In this document: positions 37,563 through 44,332 of the stretch, one piece after another
Layout: each line of letters opens with the position of its first letter
How positions within the stretch are numbered: the first letter of the stretch is position 1
Source: Verrucomicrobiota bacterium
GTDB taxonomy: Bacteria > Verrucomicrobiota > Verrucomicrobiia > Verrucomicrobiales > Akkermansiaceae
DNA length: 64,000 nt
Assembly (NCBI GenBank): GCA_017301995.1
Contig: JAFLEH010000012.1
Span: 120,052 to 184,051, forward strand
Direction: 5' to 3'
Program-made: the position numbers and the translations under genes
The notes under the pieces: generated by a model
The model's input: the letters and a program-made list of their open reading frames with translations, nothing else
Databases searched by the model: none
Told to the model about the DNA's origin: nothing

Positions 37563-37655
37563 GGTGGGGAAACTTGAGCACGGCTGCGGCACGAGTGTCC
37601 AGAATTTCCGTCCCTTGCAGATTTGTCGGTGCCGGAGGGCGTAGTCGGATTTTGC

Positions 37656-37722
37656 GGGCGGCTTCTTTGGCTGCCATGACTTGGCGGCTAGTGGCGGCTG
37701 GCCGACTGGCGGGCAATCGGAA
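37656..37722 (-). repeat. Diverged partial copy of the helicase 5' end and leader
   Basis: These bases resemble 35420-35486 (start codon region of the SNF2 helicase and its upstream bases), in the same orientation, at roughly three quarters identity by eye. On the minus strand the copy would begin MAAKEAARK, against MPAKKAARK in the helicase, then diverges. The rest of 37563-38045 shows no supportable gene. A short minus-strand frame ending at 37745 has protein-like composition (ISIFARADVQSHIGNEVREV) but no good start, so it may be a remnant. Confidence 0.5.
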
Positions 37723-38045
37723 GCCGTGTGGCGATCCGCAATATCTACAAGGCCTTGGCCCTGACTTCTCTCCATGGAAAGGCATACCAATCGGCGTAGT
37801 AGGGCATCCGGTGTCCATCCGCCATCTGCTTCTCACTCACAAATTCAATCCAATACCCGTAGGTCCAACTGAGTTGCCAATCCACCTCCCGGACCTCGTT
37901 TCCGATGTGCGACTGGACATCCGCCCGGGCAAAAATGGATATCTCAAATGCGTTGACGGCCCGTGGGGGGGCGGGCACACTTGGGGCCGGAGCCTGCCGG
38001 GCGCGTCCGGCGGGGCATCCCTGATCCGCTTCCATTTCCGCTCCC

Positions 38046-39860
38046 ATGACTCCCTGGCTTCTGCTGTTTCTTCCGCTCGCCGTCGCGGCGGTCAATCAAC
38101 TGGCTTTGAAAAAGACCGGCGTTGCCCCGCTGGTTTCGGTCGCCTCGGCGGCGGTCACTTTCGCGCTGGCCCTGATGCTGTGGGGCAGTGAAACCTCACC
38201 CGCGCCGTTGCATTGGGCCACCATCGGCACCTTCCATCTGGACATCGGGATCAAGCTGGACGCGCTTTCCACCGGCATGATGCTCGTGGTGACGGGTGTG
38301 GGCTTGTTGGTGCATGTGTTTTCGCTGGCCTACATGAAGGAGGACGAGGCCAAGGCGCGCTATTTCACCGGGTTGTCGTTTTTCATGTTCTCGATGACCG
38401 GCATCGTGCTGGCGAACAACCTGGCGATGACCTTCATTTTCTGGGAACTGGTGGGATTCAGTTCGTATCTGCTGATCGGCCACTGGTATCAGAAGGAAAG
38501 CGCGGCGGACGCGGCGAAAAAGGCGTTCATCACCAACCGGGTGGGGGATTTCGGGTTCATGATCGGCATTCTGATGGTGTGGGGGATCACCGGCGCGTTG
38601 TCGTTCGACGCGATGAAGCCCGGTCTCGACAAATTCATCGAAGCGAACCCGGCGATCTGGGTGGGCGTGTTGTCCGCGGCGGTGCTCTGCCTGTTCTGCG
38701 GCGCTGTGGGCAAGTCCGCGCAGTTTCCGCTGCACGTGTGGCTGCCGGACGCGATGGAGGGCCCCACGCCGGTGTCCGCGCTGATCCATGCCGCGACGAT
38801 GGTGGCGGCGGGTGTCTATATGTTGTTCCGGGTGCAATTCACCTTCACCCATGAGATTTTCCATCAGCTTCCCGCCGGGGAGGTGATCGCGTGGACCGGC
38901 GGCATCACCGCGCTCCTGGCCGCGCTGATGGCCACCCAGCAGGACGACATCAAGCGGGTGCTGGCCTATTCCACGCTCTCGCAGCTCGGCTACATGGTGA
39001 TGGCCGTGGGGTTGAACGCCGGTGAGGCGGGGATGTTCCATCTGTTCACCCACGCATGGTTCAAGGCGCTGCTGTTCCTCGGTTCCGGCGCGGTGATCTA
39101 TGCCTGCCATCACGAGCAGGACATCTGGAAAATGGGCGGTCTGGCGAAAAAAATGCCCATCACCACGCTCGCGTTCGCCGCAGGCTACGCGGCGCTGATC
39201 GCGGTGCCGTTCACGTCCGGATTCTTCTCGAAGGAACTCATTCTGGATGCCGCGCTGCATGAGAAAAACTATCTGCTATTCTGGTTGGCCGCGCTGGTGG
39301 CGGTGCTCACTCCGTTCTACATGACCCGGTTGTTCGTGGTGGCCTTTCTGGGCAAACCGCGCGACCACGGAGCCGATCACGCCCACGAGGTGGGTCCGCT
39401 GATGTGGGTTCCGCTGGCGGTTCTCGGGGGCCTCGCCCTTCTATCGGGCTACGGATTCCTCGCCAAATTCTCCCCCGCGCCGCCCTATCACGCGGAGTTC
39501 CATCTCGGCATGGTGTTTTTCGTTTCCCTAACCGCGCTGGTTGTCGGTTCCGGCGCCGGATTCCTTCTTTACCGCAACCGCGACAAGGATCCGGTGAACA
39601 TCCCGCTGCTGCGCGAGCGGTTCCGCATTGACTGGCTCTACGACAATATCCTCGTCCGCTACGGGCAGAACGTGTTCGCGGGAGTGGTCCATTTCTTCGA
39701 CGAATTCCTCATCAACGGCCTGTTGGTGGACGGTCTCAGCCGCGGTGCCGCCAGCCTTGGCAACGTGTTCCGCCGCGTCCAGTCCGGCAGTCTCCAGGGC
39801 TACGCCTTCGGTTTCGGTGCCGGGGTGGTGCTGGTGATCTATCTGACCGTGTTCCGGTGA
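38046..39860 (+). CDS. nuoL: NADH-quinone oxidoreductase subunit L (orphan NuoL)
   Basis: 604 residues, about 15-16 membrane helices. Antiporter-like proton-pumping subunit of respiratory complex I. The core shows FIFWELVGFSSYLLIGHWYQ with the conserved Glu, then KSAQFPLHVWLPDAMEGPTP and SALIHAATMVAAGVYMLFR, and HAWFKALLFLGSGAVIYACH. The C-terminal amphipathic helix region is present, so it is full length. No other nuo genes are near, unlike the usual nuoA-N cluster. No DabA, Mrp or formate-hydrogenlyase partner is adjacent, so membership of another NuoL-like complex cannot be supported. Confidence 0.9.
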   Translation: MTPWLLLFLPLAVAAVNQLALKKTGVAPLVSVASAAVTFALALMLWGSETSPAPLHWATIGTFHLDIGIKLDALSTGMMLVVTGVGLLVHVFSLAYMKEDEAKARYFTGLSFFMFSMTGIVLANNLAMTFIFWELVGFSSYLLIGHWYQKESAADAAKKAFITNRVGDFGFMIGILMVWGITGALSFDAMKPGLDKFIEANPAIWVGVLSAAVLCLFCGAVGKSAQFPLHVWLPDAMEGPTPVSALIHAATMVAAGVYMLFRVQFTFTHEIFHQLPAGEVIAWTGGITALLAALMATQQDDIKRVLAYSTLSQLGYMVMAVGLNAGEAGMFHLFTHAWFKALLFLGSGAVIYACHHEQDIWKMGGLAKKMPITTLAFAAGYAALIAVPFTSGFFSKELILDAALHEKNYLLFWLAALVAVLTPFYMTRLFVVAFLGKPRDHGADHAHEVGPLMWVPLAVLGGLALLSGYGFLAKFSPAPPYHAEFHLGMVFFVSLTALVVGSGAGFLLYRNRDKDPVNIPLLRERFRIDWLYDNILVRYGQNVFAGVVHFFDEFLINGLLVDGLSRGAASLGNVFRRVQSGSLQGYAFGFGAGVVLVIYLTVFR

Positions 39861-39892
39861 GATGATCTAACCAAAAGTCCGGGATTTCGGTT

Positions 39893-40807
39893 CTAACCCA
39901 ACAGCGGCGCGAGGAATTTCCGGCCGTCGGCGAGCGCCCGTTGGCGGCCTTCGAGGGTTTGGCCGTAGGTGTCATCCTCCACCTCGATACAGACCGGGCC
40001 GTCGTAGCCGGTGGCGCGCAGCGCGTCCATGAACGCGGGCCAGCCGATCACCCCGGCACCGGGAAGGCGCGGTGCGTGCCAGAGTTTCGGAATGGCGAAA
40101 ATCCCCACATCGTTGAGCGCCGCGCGGTCGATCACGATGTCCTTGGCGTGGAGGTGGAACAGCTTGTCCCTGAACTCCGCCAGCGCGCTCGCCGGATCGA
40201 TGAACTGCAGCGCGAAATGCGAGGGATCGAAGTTCAGCCCGAAATTTTCGGATGGAATATCATGGAACGCCCGCCGCCAGAGCGCGGGGGTGGTTAGAAG
40301 ATTCTTGCCGCCCGGCCACTCGTCGCCGGAGAAAAACATCGGACAGTTCTCGATGCCGATCCGCACGCCGTGGTCGGCGGCGAAACGGACCATCGGCCGC
40401 CAGATTTCGAGAAACCGCGGCCAGTTGTCGTCCGCGCTCAGCCGCCAGTCGCGCCCGGCGAAGGTGTTCACCGTTTCCAAGCCCAACAGGCGGGCGGCGG
40501 CGATCACCTTCCGCAAATGGTCTTGGCACCGTCCGGCAGCTTCCGGATCGGGGTCGAGCGGATTCGGATAGTAACCGAGCGCGCTCAGCGTTACGCCATG
40601 CCTGGCACAGAGCGCGTTGATGTCGTCCGCCCCGGCCTGGGTCAGACCATCGACCTCGATGTGGGTGACCCCGGCGAACCGGCGTTCGGCGCGCCCGGCG
40701 GGCCAGCACATGGCTTCCACGCAGGCGTATCCCTCCGCGGCGGCGATGGCGAGCACGTCGGTTAGGGGGAGGTCAGGCAGGATGGCGGAAACGAACCCGA
40801 GTTTCAT
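39893..40807 (-). CDS. Sugar phosphate isomerase/epimerase (xylose isomerase-like TIM barrel)
   Basis: 304 residues. AP-endonuclease-2-type TIM barrel. The start MKLGFVSAILPDLPLTDVLA is followed by metal-site strands: GIENCPMFF (Glu), GLNFDPSHFALQ (Asp and His), LFHLHAKDIV (His, Asp) and VCIEVEDDTYGQT (Glu). Such enzymes isomerise or epimerise sugars and inositol derivatives and often accompany Gfo/Idh/MocA oxidoreductases; none is adjacent here. Its stop lies 32 bases from the nuoL stop (convergent). Confidence 0.87.
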   Translation of the reverse strand: MKLGFVSAILPDLPLTDVLAIAAAEGYACVEAMCWPAGRAERRFAGVTHIEVDGLTQAGADDINALCARHGVTLSALGYYPNPLDPDPEAAGRCQDHLRKVIAAARLLGLETVNTFAGRDWRLSADDNWPRFLEIWRPMVRFAADHGVRIGIENCPMFFSGDEWPGGKNLLTTPALWRRAFHDIPSENFGLNFDPSHFALQFIDPASALAEFRDKLFHLHAKDIVIDRAALNDVGIFAIPKLWHAPRLPGAGVIGWPAFMDALRATGYDGPVCIEVEDDTYGQTLEGRQRALADGRKFLAPLLG

Positions 40808-40888
40808 GGGGTGGGGCGTTGGGTGGTTGGTGTGCAGCCCGGCAAACGAGGTTGTATTCGCGCTGCGGAACCAAATCGGCCGGACGGT

Positions 40889-41050
40889 TCAATCCTCGTC
40901 CTTCTTTTCCTTCTTGATCGGGCTTTGGACACGGTAGCCTTCCTTGTGGGCCACGTATCCGGCGGCGGCACCGGCGGCCAGTGGCAGGCAGGACGAAAGC
41001 ACCGCGGACGAAACCACGGCGGCGAGGGCGAGGAGGAGGTTTTTGTTCAT
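40889..41050 (-). CDS. Very small lipoprotein
   Basis: 53 residues from the ATG at 41050. The signal peptide MNKNLLLALAAVVSSAVLSS leads to a lipobox Cys at position 21 (LSSC). A short Gly/Ala segment follows (LPLAAGAAAGYVAHKEGYRV), with a strongly charged Lys/Asp/Glu tail. The lipobox and sharp change of composition support a real gene, anchored in the outer or inner membrane. It has no recognised family beyond a faint glycine-zipper character. It lies 81 bases upstream of the isomerase gene, in the same direction. Confidence 0.72.
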   Translation of the reverse strand: MNKNLLLALAAVVSSAVLSSCLPLAAGAAAGYVAHKEGYRVQSPIKKEKKDED

Positions 41051-41147
41051 AGGCGGAATGTAAGGAGGAAGATAGACGCCGGGCAGGAAACCGCAACCTC
41101 CAAATCGCGGATGAAATTCGGGGTGTGGGTTTTGGGATATTCGAGAG

Positions 41148-41182
41148 AAGACTCAAGACGGCAAGACACAAGACGCAAGAGA
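41148..41182 (+). repeat. Heptamer-phased repeat tract (CAAGACN type)
   Basis: Five 7-base units in exact register: AAGACTC, AAGACGG, CAAGACA, CAAGACG, CAAGAGA. It is the reverse complement in type of the tracts at 41395-41434 and 43249-43282. It opens a 695-base gene-free stretch (41051-41745) filled with small repeats. Confidence 0.8.
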
Positions 41183-41215
41183 AGAAATGGCCTGATCATT
41201 CTCATGAACAGGCAT

Positions 41216-41238
41216 GTAGCGGCGCTCTGCGAGCGTCG
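41216..41238 (+). repeat. GTAG-headed REP-like hairpin, copy 1
   Basis: GTAG head, then the stem CGGCGCTC / GAGCGTCG around TGC (8 pairs including one G-T). The flanks AGGCAT before and GAGCCGAT after recur in the other copies. Confidence 0.8.
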
Positions 41239-41307
41239 GAGCCGATGGGATGGGGGACTTGTGTTCTTTGGCTTTCCCGTTGGCGTTTCGGCCTCGGGGC
41301 CGGAGTG

Positions 41308-41331
41308 CGACGGTCATAGACGCGCCGCCAC
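41308..41331 (-). repeat. GTGG-headed REP-like hairpin, copy 2
   Basis: Minus orientation: GTGG head, then a CGGCG... stem closing on GACCGTCG around TAT, slightly irregular. The stem bases differ from copy 1 in matched positions. Confidence 0.65.
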
Positions 41332-41347
41332 AGAAAACGAGGTGCAT

Positions 41348-41370
41348 GTAGCGGCGCTCTGCGAGCGTCG
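41348..41370 (+). repeat. GTAG-headed REP-like hairpin, copy 3
   Basis: Identical to copy 1 over head, stem and loop, 132 bases further on. A more degenerate hairpin with a GTAG head follows at 41437-41460. Confidence 0.8.
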
Positions 41371-41394
41371 GGGCCGATAGATTGCGCGAAGCTT

Positions 41395-41434
41395 TCTTGT
41401 CTTGGATCTTGGGTCTTGCCGTCTTGCGTCTTCC
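41395..41434 (+). repeat. Heptamer-phased repeat tract (TCTTG type)
   Basis: TCTTG recurs at 41395, 41400, 41407, 41414, 41422 and (as TCTTC) 41429, mostly 7 bases apart. The order of spacer bases (CG, GG, CCG) matches the tract at 43249-43282. Bases 41487-41520 hold a related degenerate pattern built on CGCCAAG and CGCGAAG. Confidence 0.75.
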
Positions 41435-41526
41435 CCGTAGCCGCGCTCGTGAGAACGTGGCCTCCCAGGCGCGTCCCTGCCGGAAATTCTCACCGCCAAG
41501 ACGCGAAGTTCGCCAAGGGGATCAAT

Positions 41527-41554
41527 GATGGCGGATGGCGGATGAAGGGCGAAG
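41527..41554 (+). repeat. Heptamer-phased repeat tract (GATGGCG type)
   Basis: Four units in register: GATGGCG, GATGGCG, GATGAAG, GGCGAAG. Short, but the same 7-base period as the other tracts nearby. Confidence 0.6.
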
Positions 41555-41567
41555 TGTTCCTGTCAGT

Positions 41568-41614
41568 CCGCATATCCTGTTGACTTGGAACTGGTTGGGG
41601 GACATGTTGGGGGC
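41568..41614 (+). repeat. 47-bp direct repeat, left copy
   Basis: Begins CCGCATATCCTGTTGACTTG and ends CATGTTGGGGGC. It matches 43314-43360 with two mismatches in direct orientation. The two copies bracket the AT-richer gene at 41746-42930. Confidence 0.85.
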
Positions 41615-41745
41615 TGCGGTTTCAAGCCCGTTGCATTCCGTCGGGTGATACCTTAGAAAATCTACCAGAACCAAAGAATTGGAGTTGACTTCCCCCCTCT
41701 CCCCCTGTGTCATTCGTAATGTCGTAACCACTAAAACACCCCGTT

Positions 41746-42930
41746 ATGACGCCTCCGTTTGAATTCTCCGAACCCCGCCGTTCCTTCGTGAAGAAATACA
41801 TATTTATTCTGGTTGTGATCTTTTCTGGACTCGCTGCGGCAATTTGGTCTGCCGCGTTCAAGGAAGATCCGTCAAAAATCACAAAAACCACTACTGTCGA
41901 TGGTGCTAAGACTGGCGGTTCCGCGGATGGAACAAAGCGGCGTGACGGTAATCTTCGGGATGGGAGTATGAAGTCCTCCAAGCGTGATTTGGAACGACTT
42001 TTGTCATCATGGGCAACATCTTCTGAATCGGTTCAGGGCATCGATCTCATAGCCAGAAGAGCCGCGCTGATCAATGAGGCTGCGGATAGGCTAAGGGGGC
42101 GCGACTTGGCGGACTTTTTGAACCGAATAATCGAACGGGGAGAATTTAACACTTATGCGATGTCGGTAATTGCTGCATCTCAGACTCTGTTCGCGGGCGC
42201 GGATGAATCTCTCCAACTCGAACTTGCTAAGGATTGGATTGCGCAAATCCCCAACCCAGGCATTCGGCAGCGCTTGGCCTTCACTATGGGTTTTTCCTAT
42301 TGCGGCCCGGATGTTTCCGCGGTTTTGGACGGTCTCACCGATATTAAGACAAAGCAAAGCTTCCTTGATGCATATTGTTCGACTATGGCTAGGCACTCCC
42401 CCTGTGAGGCATTCCGTGTCTATCAGACAAATCTGCCTAAAGGTGGCGATTACTCGGGCTTGGCGGTAATCGCGGCAAATATGACTACGGAATTCGGGGA
42501 GTTTCTGGCGATGTTGCCGACGGACGAGCGCTCATTGGTTTCGAAAGCGAGGGATCAGGCCCTGAAAAGCTGGGGGTCTCGGAATCCGCTGGAAGCGGCC
42601 AAATATGTCCGTGAAAACTCCGGCACAATCCAGCCGAGTTACATTAAAAGTGTCATTTCAACGTGGATGGAGAGCGATCCTAACGCTGCAATCGCATGGG
42701 TTCAAAAGGAGGAAGATCCGGTCTATCGGGAAAACTCATTCCGCGGCATTGTTGAAGCGTGGAAAGGGACCGAGTCGGCCAAAGCGTGGGAATTGGTACT
42801 CAACGAAAGTGGTATCGGCGCCGCCAAGAATGATTTGTTAAAGAAAATACACGCCGAGTGGATAAAGGACGATCCGAACGCCGCCGAAGCGGCTAGAGTC
42901 CGGTATCAGGCTTCGATGGACAATCGATAA
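41746..42930 (+). CDS. Membrane-anchored hypothetical protein, low GC
   Basis: 394 residues. A cytoplasmic start (MTPPFEFSEPRRSFVKK) leads to one membrane helix (YIFILVVIFSGLAAAIWSAA). After a Lys/Ser/Thr-rich linker, a long helical repeat domain (about 80-390) has recurring 'W-x-DPNAA' units (SWGSRNPLEAAKYVRE; TWMESDPNAAIAWVQ; EWIKDDPNAAEAARV). Proteins with such repeats are abundant and unannotated in Verrucomicrobia. GC content is visibly lower (near 50 percent by eye) than in all neighbours, and the gene sits between 47-bp direct repeats, so recent acquisition or movement is plausible. Function unknown. Confidence 0.82.
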   Translation: MTPPFEFSEPRRSFVKKYIFILVVIFSGLAAAIWSAAFKEDPSKITKTTTVDGAKTGGSADGTKRRDGNLRDGSMKSSKRDLERLLSSWATSSESVQGIDLIARRAALINEAADRLRGRDLADFLNRIIERGEFNTYAMSVIAASQTLFAGADESLQLELAKDWIAQIPNPGIRQRLAFTMGFSYCGPDVSAVLDGLTDIKTKQSFLDAYCSTMARHSPCEAFRVYQTNLPKGGDYSGLAVIAANMTTEFGEFLAMLPTDERSLVSKARDQALKSWGSRNPLEAAKYVRENSGTIQPSYIKSVISTWMESDPNAAIAWVQKEEDPVYRENSFRGIVEAWKGTESAKAWELVLNESGIGAAKNDLLKKIHAEWIKDDPNAAEAARVRYQASMDNR

Positions 42931-43190
42931 ATGTTTGACGTTCGGATTTCGCTCTCCACCGACGAGCGAGGATCAGATACAAAAGAAGATTCGGGTCTTT
43001 CATTGGCCTGTTTTTGGGCGGGCATGCTCTTATGAGCGCGGTTTCCGGAGTATCCGCTCGGGTCCGGTTGGTCGAATCCGGGGGCGCTTGTGGTGTTCGG
43101 GAAGCTCGGCTCTCGTGAGGAATGCCGGATCTGGTAGTACGATTGGTCGGCGGGACGCCCATACCCCGATGGATGCTTGCTCATCGGCTT

Positions 43191-43213
43191 CGACGGTCGT
43201 AGACCGCCGCCAC
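43191..43213 (-). repeat. GTGG-headed REP-like hairpin, copy 4
   Basis: Minus orientation: GTGG head, stem CGGCGGTC / GACCGTCG around TAC. Relative to copies 1 and 3, a C-G pair has changed to G-C on both arms, so pairing is kept. The outer flanks (GGCAT, AGCCGAT) are conserved. The rest of 42931-43370 holds only the repeats listed here. Confidence 0.78.
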
Positions 43214-43248
43214 ATGCCTGATCATGCGCTTGACGAAGCCATTTCTAC

Positions 43249-43282
43249 TCTTGCGTCTTGGGTCTTGCCGTCTTGAGTCTTT
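43249..43282 (+). repeat. Heptamer-phased repeat tract (TCTTG type), second copy
   Basis: TCTTG at 43249, 43256, 43263 and 43271, then TCTTT at 43278: spacing 7, 7, 8, 7, with the same irregular 8-base step as in 41395-41434, which points to duplication of the whole tract. Confidence 0.75.
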
Positions 43283-43313
43283 TTCCCCCGTCCCCGCCGA
43301 AAAGCTTCCGGTT

Positions 43314-43360
43314 CCGCATATCCTGTTGACTTGGAACGGGTTGGGGGGCATGTTGGGGGC
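43314..43360 (+). repeat. 47-bp direct repeat, right copy
   Basis: 45 of 47 bases match 41568-41614. It ends 10 bases before the first possible ATG of the activase gene, so it lies in that gene's leader. Confidence 0.85.
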
Positions 43361-43370
43361 CGCCTTTCCC

Positions 43371-44189
43371 ATGGTCGTTTCAACGTCATCCATCGTTACC
43401 AGCGGGCCGGGGGCCTCGGTTTCAAAACCGTCGTCTCTCCGGACCGGGAGGGTGTTTGATATCAAGCGGTTTTCGACCCACGACGGTCCCGGCATCCGTT
43501 CGACCGCTTTTCTAACCGGATGCCCGCTGCGCTGCGCGTGGTGCCACAACCCGGAGGCGTTCGTGCTGCATGGGTTGGACGATGGCGCGAACGTGCGCGA
43601 GTTCACGGCGGATGGTTTGGTTAGGGAACTGGAGCGCGACTTGGCGTATTTCGACCGTTCCGGCGGCGGGGTGACGCTTTCCGGCGGCGAGCCGTTGAGT
43701 CAGGCGGCGTTTGTGCTGGAGGTGTTGCGCAAGTGCCGGGAGCGCGAGTTGCACGCCGCGTTGGACACCTGCGGGCTGGTGGATACCGGAAACCTCGCCT
43801 CCGCGGCCCGGTTGGCGCGGCTGGTGCTCTACGATCTGAAGCTGATGGATCCCGCCCGTCACGCGGAATGGACCGGTGCCGATAACCGGCGGATTCTCGA
43901 CAACCTGCGCATGCTCGACGAATCGCCCGCCGAGGTTTGGATCCGCCTGCCCTTGATTCCCGGCGCGAACGACGACGACCGCAACCTCGACGCGGTGATG
44001 GAGTTGTTGGACGGCACCCGTTTCCGGCGGATTTCCATCCTGCCCTATCACCGCATCGCCGCCGCCAAATACCAGCGGCTCGGGCTTCCCAACAGGATGG
44101 AGGGCGTGGAACCGCCCTCCCCGGACCGGATCGAGGAAATCCGCGCCCGTTTCGCCGCCGCCGGCTTCGACCCCCACATCGGACGATGA
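43371..44189 (+). CDS. Glycyl-radical enzyme activating enzyme (radical SAM)
   Basis: 272 residues from the first in-frame ATG at 43371; a GTG at 43452 would begin directly at FDIKRFSTHDGPGIRS. The radical-SAM cluster CxxxCxxC appears as CPLRCAWC, and the SAM-binding GGE as VTLSGGEPLSQ. RFSTHDGPGIR is the activase signature. There is no Cys-rich ferredoxin insert after the radical-SAM cluster, so it resembles the short PflA type rather than the 8Fe-8S-insert type usual for non-PFL glycyl-radical enzymes. It should install the glycyl radical on the product of 44333-46696, which follows after 143 bases. The enzyme is oxygen-sensitive, so this unit implies anaerobic or microoxic activity. Confidence 0.9.
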   Translation: MVVSTSSIVTSGPGASVSKPSSLRTGRVFDIKRFSTHDGPGIRSTAFLTGCPLRCAWCHNPEAFVLHGLDDGANVREFTADGLVRELERDLAYFDRSGGGVTLSGGEPLSQAAFVLEVLRKCRERELHAALDTCGLVDTGNLASAARLARLVLYDLKLMDPARHAEWTGADNRRILDNLRMLDESPAEVWIRLPLIPGANDDDRNLDAVMELLDGTRFRRISILPYHRIAAAKYQRLGLPNRMEGVEPPSPDRIEEIRARFAAAGFDPHIGR

Positions 44190-44241
44190 ACGAGATCGCG
44201 GATAGAAGACCGAAAGCAGCGAATGGCACCCGCCCATTCCA

Positions 44242-44332
44242 CCATCTGCCATCTGCCAACTGTTCTGGTCTCTGGTGTCTGGCTTCTGGTCTCTCCCAAT
44301 AACCAATAACAAATAACCAATAACATTTTCCC
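44242..44332 (+). repeat. Thirteen 7-bp units in perfect register up to a start codon
   Basis: Units in order: CCATCTG twice, CCAACTG, TTCTGGT, CTCTGGT, GTCTGGC, TTCTGGT, CTCTCCC, AATAACC, AATAACA, AATAACC, AATAACA, TTTTCCC. The last unit ends at 44332 and the glycyl-radical enzyme ATG is 44333. Three blocks of different sequence share one 7-base phase. It fills most of the activase-to-enzyme gap and replaces any obvious ribosome-binding site. Confidence 0.9.

Noticed and set aside
38046..39860. DabB (inorganic carbon uptake) or Mrp antiporter subunit
   Set aside because: Length and C-terminal helix fit NuoL, and no DabA or Mrp partner gene is adjacent.
41148..43282. CRISPR array
   Set aside because: The repeats are 7-bp phased without spacers, and no cas genes are present.
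41568..43360. Integrative element with attL/attR
   Set aside because: The direct repeats would suit att sites, but no integrase, recombinase or tRNA gene is present, so only the repeats are reported.
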